Assembly: GCA_030425485.1 (NCBI GenBank)
Contig: JAUIAM010000015.1
Coordinates: 1-64,000, forward strand
Direction: 5' to 3'
DNA: 64,000 nt
Source: Verrucomicrobiia bacterium
GTDB taxonomy: Bacteria; Verrucomicrobiota; Verrucomicrobiia; Opitutales; Cerasicoccaceae
The translations under genes were made by a program, and so were the position numbers. Positions 1 to 9,120 of the stretch are shown here, in pieces. Within the stretch, counting starts at the first letter, position 1; the number at the start of each line of letters is the position of its first letter. The notes below the pieces were generated by a model, which saw only the letters and a program-made list of their open reading frames with translations, had not been told where the DNA came from and made no database searches.

Positions 1-1
1 A

Positions 2-664
2 GACATCATGATACATGGTAATCACGGCGGGGTGAAGTGGTCGGACCAACCGACCGAGGCGCAACTGCGTAAATTGCGACACTACTATGCGGCCAACATG
101 GCCATGATTGATGAACGTATCGGTGCCGTGCTCGCATCGCTCGAGCGCAAGGGGCTGCTGGAGGATACCATCATTGTCTTTACCTCTGACCATGGGGACA
201 CGCTGGGCGATCACTATCAGGTGCAGAAATGGACCATGTTTGACAGTGTGATGCGGGTGCCGACCATTGCCTGGGCCCCGGGGCGACTGCCCGGTGGCGT
301 GCGCTGCCGCGAATTGATTCAGCAGATGGACCTCGTGCCGATGATGTTTGAGCTGGCGGGGGTTGAACTGGACGATGCCCGCGAAGCCATGAATGCAGGG
401 CAAGTGTGTGCGGGTAAAGCCGCAGGCCGTGACGCGGTGTTTGCTGAACATGGGCGCTGCAACATGCTCCCCAACGTCGAGCACATGGCGATGGTGCGCA
501 CGCACGAGTGGAAGCTGGTGGCCTATGCGGGGGAGGACTTCGGCGAGTTGTACGACCTGCGTAACGACCCGCAGGAAGTGAAAAATCTCTGGTCCGAGCC
601 CGCCTGTCAGGCGGTGCGCCGCGCGCTTTCGCAGCGCCTGGAGGTCCATGCGGCCAGGGCCTAG
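2..664 (+). CDS. Sulfatase, C-terminal part (5' end outside window)
   Basis: This is the C-terminal ~220 residues of a type I sulfatase (alkaline-phosphatase superfamily), which hydrolyses sulfate esters, usually of polysaccharides. The frame is open to the window edge, so the ATG at 8 is probably internal and the N-terminal formylglycine motif (CxPxR) lies upstream. Visible family features are the metal-binding segment FTSDHGDTLGDH near residues 58-70, a later VRTHEWKLV strand and the closing ELYDLRNDPQEVKNLW motif typical of the sulfatase C-terminal subdomain. Many sulfatases are typical of marine Verrucomicrobiota that degrade sulfated glycans. Substrate cannot be told from this fragment. 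Confidence 0.9.
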   Translation, partial: DIMIHGNHGGVKWSDQPTEAQLRKLRHYYAANMAMIDERIGAVLASLERKGLLEDTIIVFTSDHGDTLGDHYQVQKWTMFDSVMRVPTIAWAPGRLPGGVRCRELIQQMDLVPMMFELAGVELDDAREAMNAGQVCAGKAAGRDAVFAEHGRCNMLPNVEHMAMVRTHEWKLVAYAGEDFGELYDLRNDPQEVKNLWSEPACQAVRRALSQRLEVHAARA

Positions 665-700
665 TGTCGTGTTAGCTTAGTTCTTGTCTAAACGATTTCA

Positions 701-793
701 CCGCAGAGACGCAAAGGCGCAAAGAGCTTCAGATATGAGCTTTATCTTAGGCAATGCCTAATGCTCTTTTGTGTTTTTTGTGCCATTTTGCGG
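701..793. repeat. Imperfect inverted repeat, CCGCAGAGACGCAAAGGCG family
   Basis: The left arm at 701-727 (CCGCAGAGACGCAAAGGCGC...) faces a degenerate complementary arm at 763-793 ending in TTTTGCGG, with about 35 bp between. The same family recurs at 3411, 3657-3770, 31628 and 41668, and resembles the arms of the GxxExxY element at 49689. It reads as a gene-less remnant or short derivative of such an element. Confidence 0.6.
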
Positions 794-810
794 CTCTGCG
801 CCCTCAAGCT

Positions 811-850
811 CCGCAGCAGGCTTAGGCTGCACTTTCATGCTGCCGCATCG
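811..850. repeat. Dispersed 40-bp repeat with small hairpins, copy 1
   Basis: The segment (CCGCAGCAGGCTTAGGCTGC then ACTTTCATGCTGCCGCATCG) matches 36002-36041 at most positions, including the shared core GCTGCACTTTC / CCTGCACTTTC. Both copies lie in gaps beside other hairpins. Function unknown. Confidence 0.5.
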
Positions 851-895
851 CGTCTGAGATTACGGTACACGAAGATGCTCTAAGCCGCCCTTACG

Positions 896-2092
896 CTACA
901 GGACGCCCATGCTGTAGAGCAGGATGATGACCATGAGGGCAAAGAGGGCGGCGGTGGCGAACTTGACCCAGGCGATGTGCTTTTGGAAGAAGGCGGTCAG
1001 ACGGTCGTTGCTGAGGCCGTAGCAGGCCAGGATGATGACCACGATCAGGGGCAGAATAAAGGCCACGTTGTACAGGACGAGGTAGGCGCTGGCCATGAGG
1101 GTTTCTGTGCCACGCTGCTGCATATACATGATGGTGGGGAGATAGACTTGGCCGGTGCAGGCGAGTTCGAGCAGGGCCACGATCACCCCGGTAACAAAGG
1201 CGGCGAGGACGAAGCGGCGGTGGTGGGCGCTTTCGCGGATGGCGCGGTTGATGCGTTTGCGCAGGAAGAGGGGGAGTTTTAGGGCGGTGTCCTTGAGCTT
1301 GCCCCGGAGGCAGAGGATGCCGTCGCGAAAGCTCAGGATCGCGAGGATGAGCGCGAAGGCCACGAGCAGCCAGTTGAACGCGAGGGCGAGACTGCGCATG
1401 GCCTGGGCCTCGGCCAGTGCACGGGCGAGGCCAAAGCCCAGTGCGAGGTAGGTGAGGAAAATAGCCAGGGCAAAGGCGAGGCCGACCTGGAGCATCTGGG
1501 CCGGGCTGCGGCGGGCCATGTGCAGGTAGGAGAGAAAAAAGATGATGGTGGCGAAGGCGCAGGGGTTGACCCCGTCGAGCAGGCCGGCGGCGATGACGAC
1601 GCCTGCGGTGAGGCGCGAGAATCGCTCGGCGATGCGGGAGTCTGCCTCGGTGCCGGGAAGTTCGGCGTCAAGGAGGGCGTCCCACTGGGCGGCGACCTCG
1701 GGGTCATATTCACGGGCGGCGACGGCTTCGTCGAGGAGCGCGGCGAGCTGGCCAAAAGTGATGTCGTTGCGCACGAGCGCTCCGGCCTGGGTGAAGACAG
1801 CGGGGGCTACCATGCGGCGGTATTCATTGAGCCCGGCGTGGTCGGCCAGGGCTTCGTTGAGGCGCAGGGAGGCGGGCGCTTTGATGTTGTAGTGGGCAAT
1901 GGCGAGCTCCGGCATGGCCTCATGCAGTTCCTCCAGCCAGCCTTCGACGCGTTCGCAGTCTCCGCAGCCGACCTGGTAAAACACGACGACGCGGGTGTTG
2001 GCCTCGGGGGCGTCTTGCCCATGGAGCAGGCAGGCGGAGGCGAGCAGCCAGCACGTCAGTGTCCAGGTAAGCATGCGGCGGTGCGGAGGCAT
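896..2092 (-). CDS. Thioredoxin-like / CcdA (DsbD-type) membrane fusion protein
   Basis: A 398-residue protein with an N-terminal signal segment (a second start at 2074 would suit it better), a thioredoxin-like domain with a CGDC redox motif at residues 43-46, and a C-terminal polytopic domain of about six hydrophobic segments of the CcdA/DsbD family. The two conserved membrane cysteines are seen in NPCAFATI and CTGQVYLP. CcdA/DsbD proteins carry electrons from cytoplasmic thioredoxin across the membrane to periplasmic thiols; here the periplasmic acceptor appears fused in front. Its likely role is reduction of periplasmic thiols, perhaps for cytochrome c maturation, which would fit the CcsA-like gene at 54.5 kb. 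It is transcribed away from the membrane protein at 2300. Confidence 0.75.
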   Translation of the reverse strand: MPPHRRMLTWTLTCWLLASACLLHGQDAPEANTRVVVFYQVGCGDCERVEGWLEELHEAMPELAIAHYNIKAPASLRLNEALADHAGLNEYRRMVAPAVFTQAGALVRNDITFGQLAALLDEAVAAREYDPEVAAQWDALLDAELPGTEADSRIAERFSRLTAGVVIAAGLLDGVNPCAFATIIFFLSYLHMARRSPAQMLQVGLAFALAIFLTYLALGFGLARALAEAQAMRSLALAFNWLLVAFALILAILSFRDGILCLRGKLKDTALKLPLFLRKRINRAIRESAHHRRFVLAAFVTGVIVALLELACTGQVYLPTIMYMQQRGTETLMASAYLVLYNVAFILPLIVVIILACYGLSNDRLTAFFQKHIAWVKFATAALFALMVIILLYSMGVL

Positions 2093-2299
2093 GTTGGGAG
2101 CATTTCAAAGCCGCGGGTTGAGACAAGCTTATAGCCGTGGGGGAGGCCGTGTTTATTTGGAGTGTTTCGTTCTGTCTGTAATGGCGCAGATCGGTGGGAG
2201 TCGTCGTTTGGGTTTCTAGGGGTATTCCCTGGTTTTTGACAAAAACTTTTCTGAGAGGGGCATTTCATACTGGAAAGGTAGGTGCTTGAGAGCTAAGAG

Positions 2300-3397
2300 A
2301 TGGCACTCTGTTATTCTACTCCATTGCTTATTATGGCTGAGCCCGGCGTTCTTATAGACAAACTTCCCCCCTCCAGCAGTAATCCTCCACCGCCCACGCG
2401 GGTGGTGACGAGTCCGGACCTTGAGGCTCAACTGGCGGACCCTTCCGCGGTCAACACGGTGACAGAGGTGCCCTACGACGGGCCGACGATCACGGGCTTT
2501 CAGCGTCTGACTTATAACTCTTTTATCCTGGACCTGGTGGTGTTCGGGGCGGTGGGCATGTTTTTCTTTGCCCAGGCGTTTCGCAAGCGGGCGGAGGTAC
2601 ACTTTAATGCCATGCTGGGCTATGGGGTGTTTCTCTTCATCCTGGCCTTCAGTTTCTTTTTGGGTAAGGGGTTGTTTCGAGACTTCTTATGGGGCGAGTC
2701 CGAGAGCTACAGCCTGTTCACGCGCGGGGTGACGTGGACGATTCTTGCGCCGCTGCTGTTTTTCATGCTTTCGCGGCTCATTCACGTGACCAAGAAGGAC
2801 AAGCCGATTTACGGTTTGATGTTCCTTATCGCGGCGGGCTTGTTTCTGTTTATCGCGCTGTCCAACATCGAGGGGCTGGCCCGTCCGGCTGCGCTTTTCC
2901 TGTCGCTGGGTTCGTTTACGTGTTCGGCCGCGCTGATTATCATGCTTTTCCTGACCCTGGGCTCACTGCCGGAAGACGTACCGGCGCACCTGCGTCGCGG
3001 TGTAACGACGATCGTGGTGACGATAGCCTGTGGGTGGTTCCTCTATCCTTTTTTCAACCTGCTCTCGCAGTTTATGGAAAACAGCTCGCTGTATCCGCTG
3101 CTGCTGAACCTGGTCGACCTGGTGACGGTCGGGCTGATTACCTACGGGTACTATCAGGGCGCGGGCAAGAAGTCTGACCGTATCGTGATGAAGCCTGCCT
3201 TCCGCAAGGCCAAGGTGGCACCGTCGACCATGGCCGTGAAGGCGGTCAAGCCCGTTAAGGGCGAGGCGAGCCAGCCGGCGGAGGCCGACGACGGCGTTAT
3301 CCCGTTCCCGGATCAGGCGGAGGCCGAAGAACCGGCCAAACCGGAAGGACCAGCCAAGCCCTCGTTCCGCAAGCCCGCCAAGCGAATCAAGGACTAG
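2300..3397 (+). CDS. Polytopic membrane protein of unknown function
   Basis: A 365-residue protein with about seven hydrophobic segments between residues ~75 and ~285, a proline-rich N-terminus and a highly charged C-terminal tail (residues ~290-365) rich in Ala, Pro, Lys and Glu, ending FRKPAKRIKD. The tail is probably cytoplasmic. I recognise no named family. The start may instead be the ATG at 2333, which removes an odd leader. It is divergent from the thioredoxin/CcdA gene, with about 200 bp between them where promoters may sit. Confidence 0.7.
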   Translation: MALCYSTPLLIMAEPGVLIDKLPPSSSNPPPPTRVVTSPDLEAQLADPSAVNTVTEVPYDGPTITGFQRLTYNSFILDLVVFGAVGMFFFAQAFRKRAEVHFNAMLGYGVFLFILAFSFFLGKGLFRDFLWGESESYSLFTRGVTWTILAPLLFFMLSRLIHVTKKDKPIYGLMFLIAAGLFLFIALSNIEGLARPAALFLSLGSFTCSAALIIMLFLTLGSLPEDVPAHLRRGVTTIVVTIACGWFLYPFFNLLSQFMENSSLYPLLLNLVDLVTVGLITYGYYQGAGKKSDRIVMKPAFRKAKVAPSTMAVKAVKPVKGEASQPAEADDGVIPFPDQAEAEEPAKPEGPAKPSFRKPAKRIKD

Positions 3398-3551
3398 GCC
3401 GAGGCTTTTACCGCAGAGACGCAAAGGCGCAGAGACGCCTGGCGACCTCATAGGCATTTTGTGTGTTTGGGTGGCTATTAGCTTATACCGTCTTCCCATA
3501 AAAATGATAAAGCCCGTGGGCCGGGTAGGGCTGTCTGTCTCAGGCAGCCAC

Positions 3552-3573
3552 GGACGGCTGAGGGCAGCCGTCC
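3552..3573. repeat. GGACGGCTG hairpin repeat, copy 1
   Basis: A perfect 9-bp stem (GGACGGCTG / CAGCCGTCC) with loop AGGG, followed by CTACCAA. The same hairpin on the other strand is at 40230-40251, preceded there by TTGGTAG. A degenerate copy follows TTGGTAGGG at 31606. There is no U-tract, so it is not a classic terminator. Confidence 0.65.
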
Positions 3574-3656
3574 CTACCAAGATCTTAGCAATCATAGATG
3601 GAATCGGACTTAGCTTTTAAAAGGCTGGGTACTTTGATTTGAAATGTGGTTTTTTT

Positions 3657-3770
3657 CTCACGCAAAGACCGCAAAGCAGTTGAAGAAGGCTCGTCTGGTT
3701 AAGTTCATTAGAAGGGAACGCTTCTCGTTTGATAGTAATCGACCCGCTGCGCTCTGCGTCTCTGCGGTTT
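3657..3770. repeat. Facing repeat arms (CGCAAAGACCGCAAAG ... CTGCGTCTCTGCGGTTT)
   Basis: Two oppositely oriented members of the CCGCAGAGACGCAAAG family enclose about 70 bp without a gene. This geometry is like that of the GxxExxY element at 49689-50128 but without the coding sequence. Confidence 0.5.
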
Positions 3771-3894
3771 AAAATGATGAGTTATTTTGCGTACACAGCC
3801 TAGGCATCGGTAAGGGCGTGGCGGGGAAACGTTTCTGTGCGCGGCTTGGGCTTCGGGGTTGACCTGTGGCGGCTGGGGCGGAGACTGCTCGTTT

Positions 3895-4803
3895 ATGGCA
3901 AATGTTGAGTCCCCCTCACTGACGATTTTAGGCTGCGGATACATCGGCACGGCGGTGGCGCGTCGTGCGCTCCAGCGCGGTTGGCAGGTGTCTGCCCTGA
4001 CCCGGAATGCGGAGGCTGCGGCGGGCTTGCGCGAGCTCGGCCTGCAGCGGGTCGTCGAGGCGGAGATCGACAGCGATAGCTGGCATGGCGAGCTGGACGC
4101 GGAGCAGGACTACGTACTCAACTGCGTCAGCTCGGGCGGCAATGGTTTAGAAGGATACCGGAAGTCATACGTGAATGGGCAGCGTTCGCTGGTCCAGTGG
4201 GCCGGGCGTGGGCGCCTTGGGACGGTGGTCTACACCAGCGCCACCAGTGTCTACCCACAGAGCGAAGGCGAGTGGGTGGACGAAGACACGCCGACGCAGG
4301 GTTGCTCGCCCACGGGGGAGCTATTGCTGGAGTCCGAGCGTGTACTGGCTGAAGCCGTGGCGGGAATTGGTCGCTGGTTCGTGCTGCGTCTGGGGGGCAT
4401 CTATGGGCCACAGCGGCACTTCATGCTGGACCGCATTCGCGGGGGGGACACGCACTTTAGCGGCTCACCCGAAGGGTACATCAACTTGATTCGCCAGGAG
4501 GATGTGGTCAGTGCGGTGGAGGCGAGCTTTGCCGCACCGGAGGGGCTGGCCAACCGGATTTATAACGTAATAGATGGCAGTCCTGTAACACGGGAAGCAT
4601 TCTACGGCTGGCTGGCGGAGCAGTGCGGACAGGGCGAGGTGAGCTTTGACCCGGAGGCTGAAGGTCAACGGGATAACGGTCGACGGGGAAGCAGAGGTCG
4701 CTTGCCCAACCGCCGGGTGAGCATTGACCGGATACGTGAAGAGCTGGGCTGGGCGCCGCGCTTTGCCGATTTCCGTGCCGGGTTCACGGAAATGTTACAC
4801 TAA
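3895..4803 (+). CDS. NAD(P)-dependent epimerase/dehydratase (extended SDR, YeeZ-like)
   Basis: About 302 residues from the ATG at 3895, chosen because the upstream in-frame start at 3859 is a TTG and adds a non-conserved leader. The Rossmann nucleotide loop LGCGYIGTAVARR comes right at the N-terminus. Further extended-SDR features are TSATSVY with the catalytic serine, LRLGGIYGP, and a substrate-side NLIRQEDVV segment. The conserved YxxxK is not obvious at its normal place, as in several YeeZ-type proteins, so catalysis may be altered. It probably acts on a nucleotide sugar or similar substrate in the cytoplasm. The porin gene follows 44 bp later and may be co-transcribed. Confidence 0.75.
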   Translation: MANVESPSLTILGCGYIGTAVARRALQRGWQVSALTRNAEAAAGLRELGLQRVVEAEIDSDSWHGELDAEQDYVLNCVSSGGNGLEGYRKSYVNGQRSLVQWAGRGRLGTVVYTSATSVYPQSEGEWVDEDTPTQGCSPTGELLLESERVLAEAVAGIGRWFVLRLGGIYGPQRHFMLDRIRGGDTHFSGSPEGYINLIRQEDVVSAVEASFAAPEGLANRIYNVIDGSPVTREAFYGWLAEQCGQGEVSFDPEAEGQRDNGRRGSRGRLPNRRVSIDRIREELGWAPRFADFRAGFTEMLH

Positions 4804-4847
4804 AGGCGTTGCGTGGAGGGGAATAGTCGGCGCACATACGCAGCGCC

Positions 4848-6215
4848 ATGCCACTCTCTCTACGCCATCTGTTTGTCGTGCTGCTATGGGCTGGCCTGCT
4901 AACGGCCTACGCCGATGACGATGTGCTGGTGCGCGAGCTGGAGAAGAAAGGCTACCTGACGCATCAGGAGGCGGAGGAAATCCTAAACATGGACAGCGTG
5001 CGGGTGGAGCCCAAGGGCAAGCACACCGAGATGATTCGCATCAGCGGGCTGTTTCAATTCCAGTATAATTACATGGAGTTTGACGACGGGGCGGGGCTCA
5101 ACCCGGCTTCGCGCAACAACTTCCAACTGCGCCGTATCTATCTGGGAGTAGACGCCAGTCTGGGCAACGGCTTTGGGGCAATTGTGATGCCGAACTTTGG
5201 CGGGGGAAAGGTGCGGCTGGACCACGCCTACATTTACAAGCAAATGGAAAACCCGGACATCAACCTCTACGCGGGTTTGCGCAAGGTGCGCTTTAACCAG
5301 GAGGAGTACAGCTCGACCACGGCGCTGCGCACGATCGAGCGGTCGATTGTCAGCGGGTATTGGGGCAATGATACCGGGACGGAGGATGAGCTGCCGGAGG
5401 GGACGCAGTCCAATGGGGACCTCGGTTTTGCCGCCCAGCACATGGGGCTCTTTGCGCATTACGATGTGAGCGACTCGCTGGGCATGGAGCTGTCCATCGT
5501 CAACGGCTATGCGGGGGAGTCTTCGCACAACGCCTTTCAGAACAGCCTCGGGATTTACACCCAACTGTATACGAGCTGGGACTTTGCCCAGCGGGAGGAT
5601 GAAAGGCTGATGTTGACCGCGGGCATCAGCGCGGGCTACCAGTCGGCGGGGAATTCCTTCTGGCAGCCTACGGACAACGGCGCCAGCACGGGGCTTCAGA
5701 TCGGTAACTCCGACGGCACCGCGATGTCGGTCGGGCTCAACCCGTACTTCTTGCTGGAGTGGGACGGCTTTATCCTGACGGGGGAGTTTCTTATCAACTG
5801 GATTGAGCACGGCAAGCTCTACACCCCGCAACAACTGGCTGTGGCGGCGACTAAGCCGACCTCGGCTCAGGCGGCGCCCTATGGCTTTATCGTGACGCCC
5901 TCGTACCGCGTTAGCGAGGATGTGGAGCTGGTTTTCCAGTACGCCTACCTGAACACGGACGGGCGCGGTGCGATGTTGGACTCCACCCTGCCCAACGGCG
6001 AAGGGGTGGCTCTGCGCCGCTTCTTCGACAGCGCGCAGGCCTACTACTTTGGGGTCAACTGGTACATCTACGGCAACGACCTGAAGGTCCAGCTCGGCTA
6101 CCAGTACACCGAATACGCCAACAGCTACCTGAACTTTGGCCCCAACGCGGGTACCTTTACCGGTCCGGGTTTCAGCGTGAACAGCATCCGCTCGCAACTG
6201 CAGTTGGTCTTTTAG
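4848..6215 (+). CDS. Outer-membrane porin, OprP/phosphate-selective-like
   Basis: A 455-residue protein with a signal peptide (hydrophobic residues ~8-20, cleavage near TAYA-DDD) and a short charged region (residues ~25-50, VLVRELEKKGYLTHQEAEEI) that is common in such porins. A long beta-barrel follows, beginning RISGLFQFQYNYMEF, with alternating aromatic strands and the terminal strand SIRSQLQLVF, which ends in Phe as outer-membrane proteins do. OprO/OprP-type porins form trimeric channels for anions or small solutes; specificity here is unknown. A 404-codon antisense open frame across this gene is a compositional shadow. Confidence 0.8.
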   Translation: MPLSLRHLFVVLLWAGLLTAYADDDVLVRELEKKGYLTHQEAEEILNMDSVRVEPKGKHTEMIRISGLFQFQYNYMEFDDGAGLNPASRNNFQLRRIYLGVDASLGNGFGAIVMPNFGGGKVRLDHAYIYKQMENPDINLYAGLRKVRFNQEEYSSTTALRTIERSIVSGYWGNDTGTEDELPEGTQSNGDLGFAAQHMGLFAHYDVSDSLGMELSIVNGYAGESSHNAFQNSLGIYTQLYTSWDFAQREDERLMLTAGISAGYQSAGNSFWQPTDNGASTGLQIGNSDGTAMSVGLNPYFLLEWDGFILTGEFLINWIEHGKLYTPQQLAVAATKPTSAQAAPYGFIVTPSYRVSEDVELVFQYAYLNTDGRGAMLDSTLPNGEGVALRRFFDSAQAYYFGVNWYIYGNDLKVQLGYQYTEYANSYLNFGPNAGTFTGPGFSVNSIRSQLQLVF

Positions 6216-6220
6216 GTGGA

Positions 6221-8242
6221 TTAACCGCCGGTCATTTCGCTGTAGCGGAGCCAGTCCTGAATGGCGGCTTCGAGGTCGATGCGGATGGGGATGTCGAGCA
6301 CGATGGGGACGGTGGCGCCGGCGACTTGCGAGCTGCCCTCGACGTGGATCTCCACCCGCGGTGTATCCCCTGCGCGTGGATGGACCTGGAGCTGGAAGGC
6401 GTCAAGCCGGAGGTCGCGCAGGGCGAGCTCGGTCACGAGGGTTTCACCGCCGGGGAGCTGAAAAATCTCATCGATACGCTTGCCCGCGACGAGCTCGTCA
6501 ACCTGCTCGGCGCTCATGCCGCTGAGCTGCCAGGAGCCGCGCGCGATACTGAGCGCACCCGGGCTGCCGCCATCCATGCTGAGTTGCCCCTGCTGGATGA
6601 GGACTTGGCCTGCGTGTAAGCTGGCGTTGAGCTGGCCACTGATTTTTCCGCTGATAATGCCCTGAAAGTCGGGGATGAGTTGAGCCAGTTGCTCGGCGTC
6701 GACGTGCTCGAGCACGAGAACAGCGCGGACGTCCTGCGGATTGTCGAGCGGCGCGAGGATGCGGGTCTTGATTTTACCACCGAGAAAGTGGGTGTTGAAG
6801 CGGACGTCGGCCTGGGGGGATTGCTCGCTGCCGGGCTGGAGTTCGAAGAGGATGTTGCTGTCTTCAAAGGTGTATTGGCCGACGCTGAGCGAGGCGAAGT
6901 GCAGCTGCTGGGCGATGTCCGTGGCGGGCGGTAGCAGGCTGGAGAGGGCGATGTTTCCGCTAAGGTCGGTGAGCTCCGCCTGATAGGCGGGGGCCTGCAT
7001 GTTGGCCTGGAGGAGGTTGAAGTTCACGGTGCCGTCGGGCAGGCCGTTGTCCCAGCGGAGGGTGGACTTGGCCGAGAACTCGCCCGCGAGTGAGGTGTCG
7101 CCCTGACTGGCAGTAAAGGCCTGGGCGGGGATGGCGAGCTTGATGCGGTGGCCGGGGGTGAAGTTTTGAAAGTCAAACGCACCGATGGCAGCCAGGCTGA
7201 CCGTGCCCTCGGGCAGCGCGGCGCGGAGCGTATCCCGGTAAAAGGCAGGCTGCTGCAGGGTGATGTCGAGCCGCTCGCCTCCGCGCAGCTCGGCGGTAAA
7301 CTTGCTCCAGCTCATGCCACTTTGCTCATAGGTGGCCTGGGCAAAGTCGAGGGTCAGCCAGAGGTGTTCGGGGACGCTGCCTCTGCCGCTGGCACCGAGG
7401 GCGAGGTTGAGGTAGCCGAAATCATAAGGTGGGAGTTCGAGCGTGCCTTCGGTATTGGCCAGGATGAGGGCCCAGTGGGCGGGGCGGGCGTTCTCAATGG
7501 CGAGGGCGGCATCGAGTTGGAGCGGGCCGGAGCTGAAGTTAACCGCCTGAAAATCCTCGGGCATGAGTGAGGCGTAGGGCAGCAGGGCGGGGGAGAGCTC
7601 ACTGAACTCAAAGGTCAGCGTGACGTCGCCATCGGCGGTGGCAAGCTGCAGGTCTGCGCCGAGGGTAAAGGCGCTGGTGGGGCCTTCGCCAATGAGGTTG
7701 AGCTGGCAGTCTTTCCCGCCGCGGAAATTAGCCTGCAAGTCCCAACTGAGGGAGTGCTGCCCGAGGTGTACCCTGAGCTGGCTGTCGGCCAAGAGGAGGC
7801 GATCGAGCGGGATTGCCGAGGGGAGGGTCTCGCGAAGTGAACTTTCCGCAGGCGTGCTATCGGTAGGCTCGTGCGGGCTGGGCGCAAGCAGGGCGTCTAG
7901 CTGGATGTCGGCATTGAGCCCGGTAATGATAGCCGACTCCAGACGCCTGGAAAGCAGGCTTAGCGGGTCGTAGGCGAGCTCGATATGCGCAATACTGAGG
8001 GCGTGGCCTTGCCAGGTAAGGTGCAGGTTTTCCACCTGCAGGCTGGTCAGACCGAGATGGCTAATACTGAGGTGGACGTCCTCCATGTCCATCGCGGACA
8101 GGCGTTCGCGCAAGAGATGCGCCAGGGGAAGGCGTCCCCACCAGGGTGCCGTGAGCAGGGCCAGCAGGCAGGCTGCAAAGAGCCCGGAGCCGACGAGGCA
8201 CAAGCGGCGAAAGCGGTGAGGTGGTGTTGGCGTAAGTGTCAT
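6221..8242 (-). CDS. YdbH-like AsmA-family envelope protein
   Basis: A 673-residue protein with one N-terminal membrane anchor (residues ~12-32) followed by a long beta-rich periplasmic region typical of AsmA-like bridge proteins. The C-terminal part (residues ~540-665, from GQLSMDGGSPGALSIARGSW to VPIVLDIPIRIDLEAAI) resembles the C-terminal domain of E. coli YdbH, which helps move phospholipid between inner and outer membranes together with TamB and YhdP. It lies 27 bp downstream of the LolA-like gene on the same strand. The family is judged from overall pattern, so the assignment is moderately secure. Confidence 0.65.
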   Translation of the reverse strand: MTLTPTPPHRFRRLCLVGSGLFAACLLALLTAPWWGRLPLAHLLRERLSAMDMEDVHLSISHLGLTSLQVENLHLTWQGHALSIAHIELAYDPLSLLSRRLESAIITGLNADIQLDALLAPSPHEPTDSTPAESSLRETLPSAIPLDRLLLADSQLRVHLGQHSLSWDLQANFRGGKDCQLNLIGEGPTSAFTLGADLQLATADGDVTLTFEFSELSPALLPYASLMPEDFQAVNFSSGPLQLDAALAIENARPAHWALILANTEGTLELPPYDFGYLNLALGASGRGSVPEHLWLTLDFAQATYEQSGMSWSKFTAELRGGERLDITLQQPAFYRDTLRAALPEGTVSLAAIGAFDFQNFTPGHRIKLAIPAQAFTASQGDTSLAGEFSAKSTLRWDNGLPDGTVNFNLLQANMQAPAYQAELTDLSGNIALSSLLPPATDIAQQLHFASLSVGQYTFEDSNILFELQPGSEQSPQADVRFNTHFLGGKIKTRILAPLDNPQDVRAVLVLEHVDAEQLAQLIPDFQGIISGKISGQLNASLHAGQVLIQQGQLSMDGGSPGALSIARGSWQLSGMSAEQVDELVAGKRIDEIFQLPGGETLVTELALRDLRLDAFQLQVHPRAGDTPRVEIHVEGSSQVAGATVPIVLDIPIRIDLEAAIQDWLRYSEMTGG

Positions 8243-8269
8243 AACCCGCGAGGATGCGCGGGGGGATTA

Positions 8270-9058
8270 TCAGCGGTCACTGAAGTAAGAGTCAAACACA
8301 CCCTTATTGGGAATAACAGAATCCCACAAAATCACCTGCTCTTCGCCGTCGCCGGAGCGGGTGCGCACCTCGTAGGCAATGGGGATGCCCTCGACGAAGC
8401 GGTAGTCGCTATAGAGGCTGCTGATGACCTTTTCACCCGAGTCGCTGGGAAAGGTGACAACGCGCTTGAGTAAGGTGCCGGTTTCCTTTTCGAGGTAAAA
8501 GACTTCTTTGCCGGGCATGTTGGGGCGTTGAACTTCGACCACGTAGCACGGCGTGCCCTGAACGCGGGCATCATTAAGCAGGGTGTAGGTGTAGCCCGAG
8601 CGCTTGTAATGAATCAGGGGATCGATGAAGTCGGCCTCTCGGATGACAACATCGCGCTCCTCCAGGCCGAGCTCCATGCGGGGGAGGCGCTGACCGTCCA
8701 GCTCGCGGCGCACCCAGGCGCGGATGCCGTCGTAGCCGATGACCATGCGCATGTTGCCCTGCTCCAGCACAACCCGCGACATATTGGGCTGCTTCTGGAC
8801 GTTGACGATTTCGAAGACCTTTTTGTCGCCCTCGAAAATCGCTCCCGTGTAGGTCAAGCTGGCGACTTGGACAAGCCGTGCCTGACCGCCTCGACTCTCG
8901 ATGTACTCATCGAGCACTTTAATCAAAGCCGGATCAGTGACCGTGCCTGCCTCCTCAGCTTTCAACCCGGAGAGGAGGAACAGGCCGTAAAACAGGACGA
9001 GGAATGGGAGTATTGGGCGCATGTTGGGTGTATCAATCGGCAGGGCGAGTTGTTTCAT
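8270..9058 (-). CDS. LolA/LolB-fold outer-membrane lipoprotein-sorting-like protein
   Basis: About 262 residues from the ATG at 9058 (GGGGA lies just upstream); an ATG at 9022 would begin exactly at the signal peptide MRPILPFLVLFYGLFLLSG. The mature part has the half-barrel pattern of LolA-like proteins: an early YIESRGGQARLVQVASLTYTG, a central VIGYDGIRAWVRRELDG and later strands KEVFYLEKETGTLLKR and YRFVEGIPIAYEV. Such proteins bind lipids or lipoproteins in the periplasm. With the YdbH-like gene downstream it may form a small lipid-handling unit. Confidence 0.65.
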   Translation of the reverse strand: MKQLALPIDTPNMRPILPFLVLFYGLFLLSGLKAEEAGTVTDPALIKVLDEYIESRGGQARLVQVASLTYTGAIFEGDKKVFEIVNVQKQPNMSRVVLEQGNMRMVIGYDGIRAWVRRELDGQRLPRMELGLEERDVVIREADFIDPLIHYKRSGYTYTLLNDARVQGTPCYVVEVQRPNMPGKEVFYLEKETGTLLKRVVTFPSDSGEKVISSLYSDYRFVEGIPIAYEVRTRSGDGEEQVILWDSVIPNKGVFDSYFSDR

Positions 9059-9120
9059 TAAGGGATTTCCCCGCCTGAGTGACAACTGTATTCGCCCTGC
9101 CGTGTGTGTGGTGGTACTTA

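Larger units (their letters stand above)
3398..3894. other. Gene-free 0.5-kb gap filled with dispersed repeats
   Basis: No convincing gene is visible. The gap holds a CCGCAGAGACGCAAAGGCG repeat directly after the stop codon (3411-3473), a perfect 9-bp-stem hairpin (3552-3573), and a pair of facing repeat arms (about 3657-3678 and 3746-3770) of the same family as the first. This is one of the densest repeat gaps in the window. Confidence 0.6.

Noticed and set aside
4983-6197. A 404-codon frame antisense to the porin gene
   Set aside because: High-GC shadow; the porin frame has a signal peptide, barrel strands and a terminal Phe.
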